A stretch of DNA of 64,000 nt, taken from contig KV748176.1 of assembly GCA_001692895.1 (NCBI GenBank), positions 1,674,001 to 1,738,000 on the forward strand, in the 5' to 3' direction. This stretch comes from Cenococcum geophilum 1.58. Its lineage: Eukaryota > Ascomycota > Dothideomycetes > Gloniales > Gloniaceae. The notes below the pieces were generated by a model. That model ran no database searches and was not told the DNA's origin. It saw only the letters and a list, made by a program, of their open reading frames with translations. The translations under genes were made by a program, and so were the position numbers. How positions within the stretch are numbered: the stretch's first letter is position 1; each line of letters begins with the position of its first letter. Shown here piece by piece: positions 22,723-35,400 of the stretch.

Positions 22723-24741
22723 CAGTCAAACCCCCTTATAACGATACGACTTATTTAGCCGACCGTATCGTAATACTAAGGGTATCGTTATATTTAGTAT
22801 TTGTATATAAAATGCACCAAAAATCAAAATTAGGTAATGATATTATATATCTACACCTGTGAAGTCGCAATTAAGCGATTGGCTACACTAAAATACGTCG
22901 TAATTGATTGCTGTTTGGTGTTCTGACTTTGTCAATTTTAGAGTCGTCGCTCATGCCTTAATAGAGTCGTAATTATGTCTCTATTACAATCTTCCTGCTA
23001 TTCCTTATAAAGATAAAGCTTTTATAAGGCATTAAGCGCCTTATTAAGCTTAATTTGGGGTTACTTAACGACTTCCTCATCTGTCTCTGCATTGCGATTA
23101 GGCCCTGCGTAGAGCTCTACTATATGCTCAATAAGATCCTCCGTTAAATCCTCCACTTCCTCACCTAGTAGCTTAATAAAATCCTAAATATTCATCACGG
23201 CACGGATTCTTCCTGCTGCTTATAGCTCTTCTGCCATTACCTACAGCTTATTAACAATAGGAGGATCTATATAACCCTAGAGGCGAGGCCATGGGCCTAT
23301 ACAAGAGCTAAATAGTATAGATTTAATAAAGCAGTTCTTAATTATCTGCGGTATAACCTCCTGCTAAGCTGCAATTACCTATTAAATTGCCCATAGGATA
23401 TGCATCTGCTTAATTAGATCTTGGTTTTTAAGTAACTGCTCTACCATAAACCACATCCAATATCTTCGGTAGAAGAGCTTAAAGTTTATAATTATTCCTT
23501 AGTTAAGAGACTGGTATACGGAGGTGCAATTTAGGGGAAGGAACTCGACGCGCGTATTCTTAAGAGAGCCGTTCTCGGAGGTCGTTCAAACAGCTGCTTT
23601 GTAAGCGCTAAAGCCGTCAATTAGGAGGAGCACCTTCCTGCCAGATATCCTTTTATTAAACTAGGTAAGCCAATTAAGCATAATAACCGTTGTTATCCAG
23701 GCCTTCTTATTATACCTCTAGATAATATCTAATAAGGCTATATTAACTTTATTAGCCGCAAAGCAACGTGGCCATTGTGCTAAGCCAATTACGAGAAGAG
23801 GAAGCTTTTTAGAGCCATCTGCATTGCAGTAATTGCCTAAAGAGATTCGTGCCTTCTGCTTCTTTATTCCTAATTAAGCCTTAGTAGCCAATATAGTATC
23901 TGGTATAGCCTTCCAAAATAGCCCTGTTTCATCCATATTAAAAACATCCTTTAGTAGATAAGGTGCGATAATTGCTCGAAGCTCTATTATGTGATCCTCT
24001 GCTCCCTCCATATTAACTAAGGCAGCCTTATCATGCTACTTTCTCTTATAAATATTATTGCGAGATTTAAAGCCTTCTAACCAGCCAGTAAACCACTTTA
24101 GCTTCGCTGTCTTAGCTAATACATGTATCCGTTGCTATAACTAAGCAGCAGCAATACGTATAAGCTCGCCAGAAATAGAAATGCGAGAGTTCTATAGGCG
24201 TTGGTGCCACTTAAAGAGAGCTTCTTCCAAAAGAGGTTGTTTAGCGTCCCTCTTACGCTCTCGCCTGCCTTACCCGCGTGGCAATTTAGCTATATTAAGG
24301 TGCTTAAACTTATTACTAAGTATTTCCAATATTAAGGATTAATTAATTCTGCGATAGAAGAAGTTAGTAGCCCATTAAGCGAGCTAGCTTTATAACAGGT
24401 GGGGGTAACTTTAGTAGTAGGTGCGTATTTTTTGGCGTTTAAAGTCGGAAAACCCATAACGGCGTTGCCTTTCAGAATTTTAATATCTTGCTATAGTAAA
24501 TAAGGTAGAATTAGGTACAGAGAGTAAGATCTAAGGGTTATTTTAATAGATTTAAATCGTTATGTGGTGGTTATTAATGGCTAAATATGCGGTAAGTAAG
24601 CGTTAAATCCAACGAATCAAAATCTGCTTATACCGATATTGGTAAGACAACTTAACGATATCACTAAAAGCCAGAATATCGTAATATTACACCAAAAAAG
24701 GATTGATTAAGGATATATATCGTTATAAGGGGGTTTGACTG
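22723..24741 (-). mobile_element. Element D: Fot1/Pogo-type DNA transposon
   Basis: 2019 bp with 24-bp perfect terminal inverted repeats beginning CAGTCAAACCCCCTTATAAC. TA is duplicated (22721-22722 and 24742-24743). The site in copy B (AGCACTAATAGCT near 52530) is the exact empty site for the same family position. TIR start and TA target fit the Tc1/mariner superfamily, Pogo/Fot1 branch. Confidence 0.9.
22985..24440 (-). pseudogene. Fot1/Pogo transposase of element D (dead)
   Basis: On the minus strand a frame with about a dozen stops shows a CENP-B-like helix-turn-helix part (LFKWHQRL, ISGELIRIAA, LKWFTGWLEGFKSRNNI). The DDE part follows: VFNMDETGLFW with the first Asp; GSKKLPLLVIG; WPRCFAANKV; KKAWITTVI; GRKVLLLIDGFSAY with the second Asp; and LPLNCTSVYQSLNQGII. 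In the last motif the expected third Asp is Asn, a G-to-A change. The enzyme would excise and insert the element at TA sites. It is inactive by stops and by loss of the third acid. Confidence 0.85.
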
Positions 24742-25512
24742 TAATAGCTGCTTAAAGAGCTGCCTATAGGCCTAATAGAAGTACTAAACCTATTAGAAAG
24801 GTCCTTTTACTAGTTAGTAAAAGGTAACTATATAATAGAGAAATCCTGTAAAATAAACTAAAAAACTAAGTCTAAGTTTCTACGGCGAAAGATAGTTAAT
24901 ATTAATATTAAAAAGTTTCTAAAAGGTAAACTAGGATTAACCTATAAAGATATTTTATAACGCTTACTAAAAGAGTTTCGCGAGTATATTAAACACTTCC
25001 TCCCTAAAAATATAGATAAGCTGCCCCCTTACTAACCATAGAACTATAAAATTAAGATTATACCTAAAAAGTAGGCCCTATGTCACAAAAACAAACCACT
25101 TTTACCCGCTAAACTTAGTTATATAAAGAAATGGATTAACAAGATACTAGATAAGGGTTTTATCCGCAAGTTAACCTTACTAGTTACTGTACTACTCCTC
25201 CTTACTATAAAACTTGGCGGTAGTATATAAATCTACTATAACTACTAAGGCCTAAATATAGTTACTATTAAGAATTAGTACCTATTGCTACTAGTTTATA
25301 AGATACTTAACGCACTTTATAGCACTAAGTACTTTACTAAGCTTAATGTAATTACTACAGTTAACCAAATCCGGATCGCGGAAGGCTATAAGTAGCTTAT
25401 AGCATTTATTACCCGGTTTGGACTCTATAAGATATTAATTATACTATTTAGTCTCTATAACGCGCCCACTATATTCTAAAATTATATTAACTATATTTTA
25501 TATAACGCCCTT

Positions 25513-25679
25513 TATCGGGAATAAGGCAAGCGGTCGTTACGTGTCGCCGCGGCACTAGCGTGGCGAGGAGCCCTAAGCTCCTCACCCTTCTTTATTCTTA
25601 AGAAGAATACAATACAAAATAATAATTATTATACTATCTACAAACCGTAGCCACGTAATATTACCTTATATAACCAATA
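25513..25679 (+). repeat. 5' LTR of element C
   Basis: 167 bp, matching 32276-32442. TG at the start and CA at the end have become TA by RIP in this copy. Confidence 0.9.
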
Positions 25680-26079
25680 CTAATTAATAGTTAACTTCAC
25701 TATTATACTATAAAGCAGCTAGGTATTCCACTAAGAAGAGACGAGCCACTATACTAGTGCTACTTGTGCTAGAGGAAGCTGTTTTTTAAAGTTAGAACTA
25801 GTCCTAAACCTTAAATAGAACTCTTCTATAAATTTAAGGATCTAAAAGCTAAAACTGGTCCTAAGCCTTTATAAGATTACAGATTCTTACGTCTATTACA
25901 CAGAATAACACGCTTTATAAGTCTTTGCGATTTAAGGCTAGAACTAGTCCTAAGCCCTATAACCGCAAATATACGTCACGAACGCATACTAAACGACAAA
26001 CGCGTACTAAATAATAAATACACATTATAAACGCGTACTAAACGACAATCCCTATACTAATAACACTTCCCTCCCTCTA

Positions 26080-29000
26080 AAAACATGGCTACGCCTACTT
26101 TAAATAACTAAAAAGACTCCTTACTACTAGGGGTAGCTAAGCACGCGAAACTTATCAATAAAGATTAGGACAAATTCGCCTTTAATATAATAACTTATAC
26201 CGTAAAACAAGTTAACAGCTTTCTTTTATACTATATTATATTCTACTAAAATAGATGCTACGCTGATTTACAACTATGGGAGTATTTTAGGGAGGATTTT
26301 ATAGGATAGACTGCTGATACCTAGGCACTTAGCAACGTTAATATTATTTAGGATTTTTAAGACTTCCTCTATAGAATTAGGGTATATATTACTAAGAACG
26401 GTAACCTAATTACTAGTAATATTTAGGCCGTTATTACTAGTATAAAAGAACTAATATAGACAGAAGCTAAGATTATACGTTAACTACGGAAACCTAAAAA
26501 TAACCTATATTCTTTAGAAGGCAACTTTAATTTATATTAAAACCCCTAGAACGCTAACCTCCTACCTAGAGCTACTCTCCTACCTAGAGGTACTCTCCTA
26601 CTTAGAGTTGCTCCGCCTTTACCTCCTCTACTCTAGCTAACTGGTAAGCCTCTACTATAAGAAGTTACGAATTTAATAAAGGTATATTTAGATAAAGAGA
26701 AGAAGTTTAGAGGAGAACTGTATAATATACTCGGAGCAAAACTATAGGTCTTCTATAACTGTTATAATAAGCTTAAAATTTAACGCTACCAGTACCACTA
26801 CGCTTTCTCCATTATATTAAAGGGACGGGCCGTCGAAAACGGACTCTGCACCTGTACGTGGTGACGGCTACGAACCTAAGTCTTCGAAGTTCAGACTCAG
26901 AGCCAACGTAGAGATGTTGCACAGCGTGCGATACGACCTAGTGGTGGTGAAAAGTTTTTATATGGGATGGTGAGATCTCGAAAACTACCACTGAGTGCCC
27001 CTTACGAACAACAGCAACACTATTCTCCTATTAAGGCACCTATACAATCCAACATAGATACGCGGCATTTGATAATATCCCCCAACCCCTAGTAGAGAGC
27101 ATTAACGACCTCTTATGTTGACGAATAAGCAATTGCGAACGAACGAGCAACGAGCAAATATACGGCCCCTCCTAACCCCTAGGGCGATCGCCCGCGGAGC
27201 ATGCGGTCACTTACTATTAACTATTAAATACTACCTAGTAGCCTGGACAATACCGTACGGTTTTCCTGTCTCCTTTTAAGGAGTAGTGACCCTTGGCGAG
27301 GGCCTAGTAACTAGGGCCTAGGTATAAAAGATACTCAGGTATACACGTCCCGCTCGCCTTTTAGTATAGTGGTAGTTTATAGATAAATCCCCCTTACGCC
27401 TTTAATAGGCCTTAGGGGGGGGAAGGCATGGCGTATATAGCAATAGTTAATAAGAGATAGCATATAGGGGGTAGTTAAAATATAGAACACAACTATAAGT
27501 ATATAGCAATCGAATGGTAAGGCCTAGCTAGGACGTAGTGAACCCTAGCTAGGATAAGCTAGAGAAGGAAGTAGTGGTTCCCAAGGAGTTCGAACATCTA
27601 AGGAGGACAGGACATAGCCGTAGGCCCGCAGGGCCGCCGCTACAGACGGATATAGCAAACCGGGGTTTTTTATCCTACTAAGGTGGCTTATAGGGTTTTT
27701 CCTCCCCTAAACTGCAGGGTTTTCTTCCTGTAAATTACAAGTTTTCCCCCTATGACGGAGTAGTCTGCATAGGCCTAGATAGGATCCGTATTAGACATTA
27801 ATTAAGAATTACTACTACTATTAAAGGGACGGGTAGTAACATTCTATTATAACTATATTATGGGTAAAAACTATAGCTTTAATATAATGCTTTAGCTTAC
27901 TAGAGCCTACTTTAAGACTAATAAGAATTGCTAGCTTTATATATCTAAATAGCAGAAGACTATATTTTAAAGAGTTATCGCTTCTAACCCAATAAAGACT
28001 TATTTAGAGTGCCTTTAACTACTCTTTAATAAACTCTAGAAAATCTAACGTAGCCTTACTAAAACTTACTAAAACGAGAATAGCCTAAGGGACTAGGTTA
28101 TCTTAGTATGCTATAACGTTCCTAAGTATAACTTAGCGCTATATAAACCTATAGACATATTTAAAGGAGTATATGCTAAGCTACGCTCTGTTATAGGTAC
28201 TATAATGCGAATATAAGAATCTTAATAGTTCTATACTAAAAATCCTACCTAACTAAGTATTCCTAACTAATATAATTATAACTAGACTAACCAAATATAT
28301 AGTGGCCGTGGTAGGGAATACGGTAAAGGGTATAATTAATGTTAACTATAAGGTAATTATAGAGGTCCTTATAGAGGTTTATTTTAAAGTAATTATTAAA
28401 AAAAGTGCTACGTTTATAAGAAGCCAAATTGCTAGTTAACTAGATACTCCCTTAATAAGCGAAAAGAGGCATATAATAAGTTCCGTTAAAGTATAAGAAA
28501 TGTTAGAAATCGCAAGGTTACTATAGCCTACTTTTAAAGCTTCCTAGTTTAATATAAAGGCGTAGAAGACCTTAAGGGTGAGGTTAATAAGGTTAAATAG
28601 CTCCTTATAGATATGGAAATTAAGGACTATTCCCCTAACTAATACTTCACTAAGTATAGTGAGGTAGATGGTATATAAACCATTACTATTCTTAATAATT
28701 AATCTACGCTCCATTCTATTACGAAATTAGATATCTTTAATAAGCTAAAGAAGAGTTCCGCGTTTTCCTTTAACGATAGATACTTAACGTACGTCTTCTA
28801 TAGTATTATACCGGATATAGAAGCCGCAGGAGTATCTATAGTAGGAAACCCTTAAGTTTGAGCTCTTTAGCAGCTTAATAGCTCTATTTAGATTAACTAA
28901 TTAACGGTAGGCTAATACACAATTCGCTTTAGTAAAGGTACTATAATCTCTCTTAGCACAATTAGGGTCTAAACCCCCTTAGGATATATTACTTTCTATA

Positions 29001-31965
29001 TTATTCCTATAAACACTCCGTTTCTATTTTGCATTAAAGATATAAATAAATTAGGCGTTAGGCTTAATAACCTTAAGAATATACTTATTTAGGGAGATAA
29101 TCGGGTGCCTATTGTGCGCAAGTAGGGTTACCCCTAGTTGCTCCTTTATTAACTAAAAATAAGTGTTGCTTAGAGCCATTTAACTAAGTTAGAATTACGC
29201 CAACTACACCGTTGTTTTAGCCACCTATCTATTTATTAATTGCTTAGGGTTCTTTAGCGAGTAGGCTATAAAGTTTAGGTTAAGGCAATTAAGCATCTTA
29301 TAAAGTACTGCTATTACTGCTAAATAAACTAGAAGTCCCCTAGCCGATTTAAGTTCACCCTTAAGGATAACTACAACTTTAACTTCTATATTATTATTAA
29401 CGTTATATATCTTAGCGGAAAGCCAGTACTTTAAGTTATTAACTTCTTAACCTCCTTCTAAGCCGCGCGTTTCTTAAAAGATATATTAGCTAAAAACGTA
29501 TAGGATACCCTTCGGTTATACTAGATTAATGTCTATTTAGGACCCCTTAATTAAATTGTCTATAATATAGGAAAGAACTTCTTATCTATAGAGTTCCGAT
29601 AATAGATAAAGGCAATAGTAATTAAGGTTAAGGAAGTCCCCGTTAAGGCATATAATAGTATTAGAAAAGTAGAATAATATTACGCACTATTACGCCGCGT
29701 ATATAAGATTATTTCTTTAGAACTAAAGGACGCTAGTAAAGAACTTACCTTATAAATAGCTATTAAAGCTATTAACAATTCCGCTAGCCTAGATGGACTC
29801 GTACCTATATTACTAGTCTTTAGCGCCTACCTATAAATAACTAATAATCCTTTACTATCTCCCTCTATTATATAATGAGCTAAGGCAATTCGTAAGGCAA
29901 TAAAGAAGGTGCGATGCCTCTATGCTATACGCTAGGTTAATAACGCACTAGGAATAAGAAATAGCCTAAATACCTTAACTATAATTGATCTGCCACTCTA
30001 GTTTAAGGTACGCATATAGTATAAAAAGGGAGGATAGTTAGGCCCACATTAACTTATTATAATTAATGGTTAAACTTATACTATTTAGATGCCTTATAGA
30101 CCCACTTAATTCTATTTAACTGTTATTAAGCCTTACTATAAAAATAATAATTCCGAGCCTTTATAGGATGCCCTAAAAGATACCCTAGAAGAGAACTATA
30201 ATTAATATACTCTAGAAGGCGACTACAATCCTAATATAATTATAGTAGATGCGCCACAACTATAACGCGGTAGAGGTCGCCCGAAGGGATCACAAAATCG
30301 CTAATATCTTATTAATTTTAAAGAATAATTTATTAATGCTATTAAGAATAGAGTTAAGTTATTAATAGCCTTTATAACAGCTAAAGAGAAGGCTAACTTT
30401 AAGCTCGCAAAACAGCTCTAAAAGGAAGGTTATATTATAACCCTAGAAGCTCCTTTCTAAGCATCTAACAAGTAGGAGATCGACGGTCTTATTATAAGAG
30501 GAGTCTTTAAATTTAAGAAGTATAACCCTACTAAGTTTAATAAAGTTCGCATCTTTAAGTTAAGAATGGTTAACGAGATTAAGGGCAAAGCTACTAACGC
30601 CCTATTTAAGAAATTAAGGCTTATTATCTAAGGCTACAACAACAATAATAAGGAGATAATTCTTATGTAATCTCCTACAATTTAACGAGCTAGTTAGCGA
30701 GTTATTGTTATACTAGCTCCCTTCTTAATAAAGAATAGAATAGCGGTCTATTTGCGAGATATTACTTAGGCCTACACCTAATTAGAGACGTACTTTTAGC
30801 GCTTAATATTAGCATACCTTCTAGAGCAAATTCGCTACTAATATTCTAAAGATACAATTATGGTTGTGCTTAAGCTATTATATAGAATTACAAAGGTAGG
30901 AACTTATTAGTAGGCTACCTATAGTAAGTACTATAAAGAGAAGCTTCTAATAACTACTTCTATATTTAATTCCTGCTTCCTTATTATAACTATAGGAACT
31001 CTATTTAGAATTATTGGTATATAAACTAATAATATAATTATCTTAGGAGACGACCAATTCTTAGCTCTTAAAGAGGATAAGCTAGTAAAGGTAAATCTTA
31101 TAGTAAAGCCAAAGGAAAAGCTTAGTTTAATAACACTATTACTTTTTAATAGATGCATTCTCTCCCTAAATAAGGATTCTATTGCTCTGCGCCAGAAGGG
31201 TTAAGGTAAGAAGATTAATGTTATTAACGTTAATTCTCCAAAGTAAGGATATGTGAAGTAACGCGCTTGCGGAGCTTATGTTACTTCTATCTATTAACCC
31301 AAAGCTTTATTTAATCTCTCTATTGCCGCTTAATACCAGGAACTAACTAAGGATAACGTTCTCGCCCTAAATAAGCGTCTTTCTTAGCAAATAAATCATC
31401 TTAATAGGGGACTACTCTATATATCTATTAATCTCTCTACTGCTAAGATCTTTGTATTTGTTAATGGATCGTTTGTAAATAATAAAGATTTTAGCTCCTA
31501 GTTAGGATATAAGATTATTATCGCAAACGAATCTACTAGAGAAAATGACTTTACGATCTATGGCAATCTTATCTATTAAAGCTTAACTAAGAGTAAGTAT
31601 GTTACTTAAAGCGTTCTAGCGTTAGAGATATATGGAATAGTTAGCGGAGTTAACATAGCAATTGCAATTGGAACTACCCTAAAGATAATTATAGATTAAC
31701 TTAAACTTCCCGTTATTCCTATAATCATATATACCGACTTATACTCCCTCTATAAGTGTTTAGTCAAGCTTAGTACTATAAAGGAGAAGCGCCTTATAAT
31801 TGATATTATAGCACTTTAGCAATCCTACAAACGGCGAGAACTCTTTAAGATTTAATGGATTAACAGCTAAGATAACCTAGTAGATATAATAATAAAGGTA
31901 AACCCAAACAAGGCTCTAGAGACATTTATTAATATAAACACTCTACGTATACGAGTTAAAGGTTA
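26080..31965 (+). pseudogene. Copia gag-pol of element C (dead)
   Basis: Readable relics on the plus strand, with stops at Gln and Trp codons: a zinc-knuckle remnant (KKCYVYKKPNC, about 28400-28435); a protease-type region around DIEAAGVSIVGNP (about 28817-28855) followed by TPFLFCIKDINKLGVRL; integrase near 29480-29850; reverse transcriptase near 30490-31060 with a TNN at 31025-31033 in place of TDD; and an RNase H region near 31440-31960 with SKYVTQSVLALEIYGIVSG and a TDLYSLYKCLVKL stretch. The order is that of Ty1/Copia. The open frame at 30931-31158 on the other strand is incidental. Between 26830 and 27818 the gag frame is broken by an insertion. Confidence 0.82.
26830..27818. mobile_element. 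989-bp non-coding insertion with 15-bp target duplication (SINE-like or unknown)
   Basis: The 15-mer TATTAAAGGGACGGG occurs at 26815-26829 and 27819-27833, at the two ends of a segment that interrupts the Copia gag region. The segment keeps many CpA, CpG and GC-rich stretches and is visibly less mutated than its host. Its right end is AATTACTACTAC, a short simple-repeat tail next to the duplication. It has no long open frame and no terminal inverted repeats. A sequence matching the pol III A-box consensus (TAGTATAGTGGT) lies near 27363-27376, and a partial B-box (AGTTCGAACA) near 27578-27590. These features resemble a target-primed (LINE/SINE-type) insertion. The family is unknown to me. Confidence 0.6.
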
Positions 31966-32275
31966 GGTTAAAAGGGAGTAGGAGCAAGACGTATATATTA
32001 TAATGGTAATAGTTAACAGGCATGTACTATGCGCTATCACGGTTCTAGTAGAACTTAGTAGAACTCTATGGCTTAGCAGAATTTAGTAGAATTTTATAGC
32101 GTGGCAGAATATAGCAGATTACGGCAGGTTGCGGCAGATTGCGGCAAAGTGCGGTATCATGACTAGGCCTAATTGGTGGCGTGCGTAAGGTATTACAGGG
32201 TAGTCCCATAACGCTACGCAAGTCAAGCGGTATCTATATATATGTAGATGGTAACCACAAAAGAAGAGTTACTAG

Positions 32276-32442
32276 TGTCGGGAATGAGGCAAGCGGTCGT
32301 CACGTGTCGCCGCGGCACTAGCGTAGCGAGGAGCCCTAAGCTCCTCGCCCTTCCTTATTCTTAAGAAGAATACAATACAGAATAACAATTATTATACTAT
32401 CTACGAACCGTAGCTACGTGATATTACCTTGTGTAACCAACA
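32276..32442 (+). repeat. 3' LTR of element C
   Basis: 167 bp; it keeps the TG...CA ends (TGTCGGGAATGAGG ... GTAACCAACA) and is less mutated than the 5' copy. Confidence 0.9.
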
Positions 32443-32447
32443 CCCTT

Positions 32448-35020
32448 AATAACTACTACACTACGTACCTTAATAATATCCTTATTTTCTTAAAAATACG
32501 CGCCAAGTATATAAAATATATAAATAAAGTTATCCAGAGACTTAGCAATGCTAGACTTTAGATTAATATTAATAAGTTTAAGTTTTATACTACTAAAATA
32601 AAGTACCTTAACTTAATTATTTTAACTAACGGCATAACTATAAACCCTAAAAAGGTATAGGCCTTATAGGAATAGAAGGACCCGACCTTAGTTAAGGAAC
32701 TATAGCAATTTCTTAGCTTCGCGAACTTCTCCTAATAATTTATCTAAGGCTATTCTAAGGTAGTTAAGCCGATAACTAGGCTACTAAAGAAGAGTACTAG
32801 CTAGTTATAGGGCCCTAATTAAGCATAGGCATTCTAGGCCCTAAAAATAGCGTTTACCATAGTACCGGTCTTAGCGTACTATAATTATATAAAGAAAACC
32901 GTAATAGAGATAGGCGCCTCGAACTAGGCTTTAAAAGGAGTACTTTACTAAGCTAGCGAAGATAGCAAACTTAAACTAGTTATATTCTTCTCTACTAGGC
33001 ACTTAGCCCCTAAATATAACTATAAAATATATAATAAGGAGCTCCTAGTAATTATTAAAATACTAAAAAAATGGCGCCCTAAACTATAAGGAACTAAGCA
33101 GCTGTTTAAAATTATTACAGACTATAAGAACCTTTAGACCTTTATAATAATAAAACAACTAAGCTAATACTAAGTCCGCTAGGCTATGTTCCTCTCCTAA
33201 TTTAACTTTATTATTACCTATAGGCCTAGTACTAAAGCCATAATCCTAGATGCTCTCAGCCGCCTCCTAGGCGTAGTACCTACTAATACTAGTAATAAAC
33301 GTCTATAATACCAAGACCGTGTTATCTTATTACCAAAAAAAGTCAACCCTATTATCCTAAAAGAGCTGCTAAGCGAATCCTAAAACTAGAATATTAAAGA
33401 CTTTATTATAGTAATAGACCTAAAGCCTAAGAAAAAAACCCTTAAGGAGCTTATTAAGAATGCCTATAAGAAAAATAAACTTGCTAGGGATATATTAGCT
33501 ACGCTACGTAAATAGAAAGGCCGTAAAGCACGCTGCTAGCCTAAATAGATTAGGAAGTTGCTCCGCTATAATAAATCCAAATATTTAATTATTAACGGTA
33601 TAATCTACTATAGAAACCGAGTATTTGTCCCTAATTTACCTAAAATTTAACTAGAAGTTATATACCGCACGTATAGTTTAGGTCCTATAGGCCACCTAAG
33701 CTATATTAAAACGCTAGACCTCCTTAATTAAACCTATTAGTAGCTAGGTATTTTATAGTTTACGGCTACCTTTATAAAGGACTGCGCTTTTTACTTCTAT
33801 ATAAAGACCCCACGCTTAGTACCGCCTAGTTTCCTAAAATTACTAAAACTACTAGTTCGCCCGTAAATTAATATCTCTATTAACTATATTATTAACCTAC
33901 CTAAGTACCTTCGCAACGGTAAAATATATAGATATATCTTTATTGTTATTAACTATCTAATAAAGATAAGACACTTTATTCCTGTCACTAGCCTAGATAC
34001 TAAAAAGCTCGTTAAAGTATTTATTTATACTATCTATAAGTTATACAGCGCTCTAAGTACTATTATTTCTAATAGAGGCTCTTTATTCGTTTCTAACTTC
34101 TAGCGTTATTTAAACTACCGCCTAAAAGTAAGCCTAAGCCCTAGTTCCGTATAGCACCCTAAAATAGATAGCTAAACCAAGATTATAAATATAGCAATAA
34201 ATAAGTACCTACGCGCCTTTATAAGCTTTACCTAAGATAACTAGGTAGATTAGCTCCCCCTTACTAAGTTTACTATAAATAACTAGGTTAATAAGACTAC
34301 AGAAATCTTACTATTCTTTACTAACTACAGCTATAACCCACGTCTGGGCGTTAAACCAGCGGGCCCCTAGCTATTAGCCCTATCCGTATATATAAAGAAG
34401 GAGTACCTATAAGCTAATACTATTATAAACCGCTTTAAGCGTATTCTAACTTAACTTAAGGCCCTAGCTTGTATCTCCTAGCAACGCTATAAAGATAACG
34501 CCAATATAAAACGGGATAAAGGTATAATATTTTAAAAATATAATATAGTTATAGTTAGCCTTAAAAATATAAAGACTAACTAGCCTAAGAGGAAGTGGGA
34601 TAATAACTAGGATAGACCCTAGCCCGTCTTAGCCACCTATAAAGGGGTAGTTATAGTAGACCTTCCAGACTATATTTGTATTAATAAGTCTTTCTATACT
34701 TTAAAAGTCCGCCTTTAGCTCCCTAAAGAGATCCCTAGCTAAGTACGCATTAATAAGGAGGAACGTTATAATATTATAGGTAGGATAGCTAAAAGGGATA
34801 ATAACGGCAATATTACAGACAAGTGGGAATTTAAAAAGATCCTTAATATATATAATAAACAAATAGACAAGTACGGCTTAACATACTATATTAAGTGGAA
34901 GTATTATAATAAAGAAACCTAAGAACCTAAGAAATCCCTAAAAGGGTACGAGCGCGTACTACTTAAGTTCTATAAACAACACCTAGAGAAGCCTAGACCC
35001 CTAGACTAGGCATAAGATAA
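32448..35020 (+). pseudogene. Remainder of element A pol: RT palm, RNase H, integrase, chromodomain
   Basis: Resumes the reverse transcriptase exactly where the Copia element split it. The catalytic box reads YLNN (32466-32477) instead of YLDD. RNase-H-like sequence follows to about 33290, then integrase (about 33500-34450: YIFIVINYLIKIRHFIPVT-type stretch, then SNRGSLFVSNF near 34070). Last comes a chromodomain relic (about 34800-35010: YGLTYYIKWKYY, then EPKKSLKGYERV, then PRPLD). The chromodomain identifies this as a chromovirus, which often targets heterochromatin. Confidence 0.78.
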
Positions 35021-35400
35021 GGAAAAGCTACGCTAATGTTATAGCCGACCATGTTAATTTATGGCGGTTAAGGTTAATTTGCGATAGTTAAGATATTATA
35101 GAACTTTAACCGCCGGTCAAAGTTGTCTAATTAGCTAGATTCCTGCTAAGAGCGCCACGCAGATCGAATTGGGTGGCGGTATAGAGTTCTACCAACCTTA
35201 TTCACTAAACTAACTAATTAGGATTTTCCATCCCGGGGATAGAAAATCGCTATTAGCTTAGTTAAGGGCGGTAAGTGAAGCTAATATCTTCGCGATGAAA
35301 AATAGGTAGTCCCTACATACTACCTACTTTTAGAGTTACTTATTTGGTTTAAAGTTACTTATTTAGTTTAGGGACCAAACCTTTTAGAGGAGGGAAGTAC

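Larger units (their letters stand above)
20040..25512 (+). pseudogene. Gag, protease region and first part of reverse transcriptase of element A
   Basis: Degenerate plus-strand coding with stops, interrupted at 22723-24741 by the Pogo element. Gag-like sequence lies at about 20040-21200. RT motifs appear from about 25000 (IKIIPKK, ILDKGFIRKLTL, ALYSTKYFTKLN and ARLYKILIILFSLYN-like stretches). The frame breaks at 25512, where the Copia element C inserted, and resumes at 32448. Copy B is the uninterrupted guide for all of these. Confidence 0.72.
25513..32442 (+). mobile_element. Element C: Ty1/Copia retrotransposon nested in element A
   Basis: 6930 bp with 167-bp LTRs (25513-25679 and 32276-32442) that start TGTCGGGAATGAGGCAAGCG and end AACCAACA. 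A perfect CCCTT duplication flanks it (25508-25512 and 32443-32447). Copy B reads straight through this point (GCCCTTAATAACTACTGC near 53330). Domains run gag - protease - integrase - reverse transcriptase - RNase H, which is Copia order. A 989-bp insertion lies at 26830-27818. Confidence 0.92.

Noticed and set aside
27363-27590. tRNA gene or tRNA-derived SINE head in the 989-bp insertion
   Set aside because: An A-box match and a partial B-box exist but are about 215 bp apart and no cloverleaf can be formed, so no tRNA is called.
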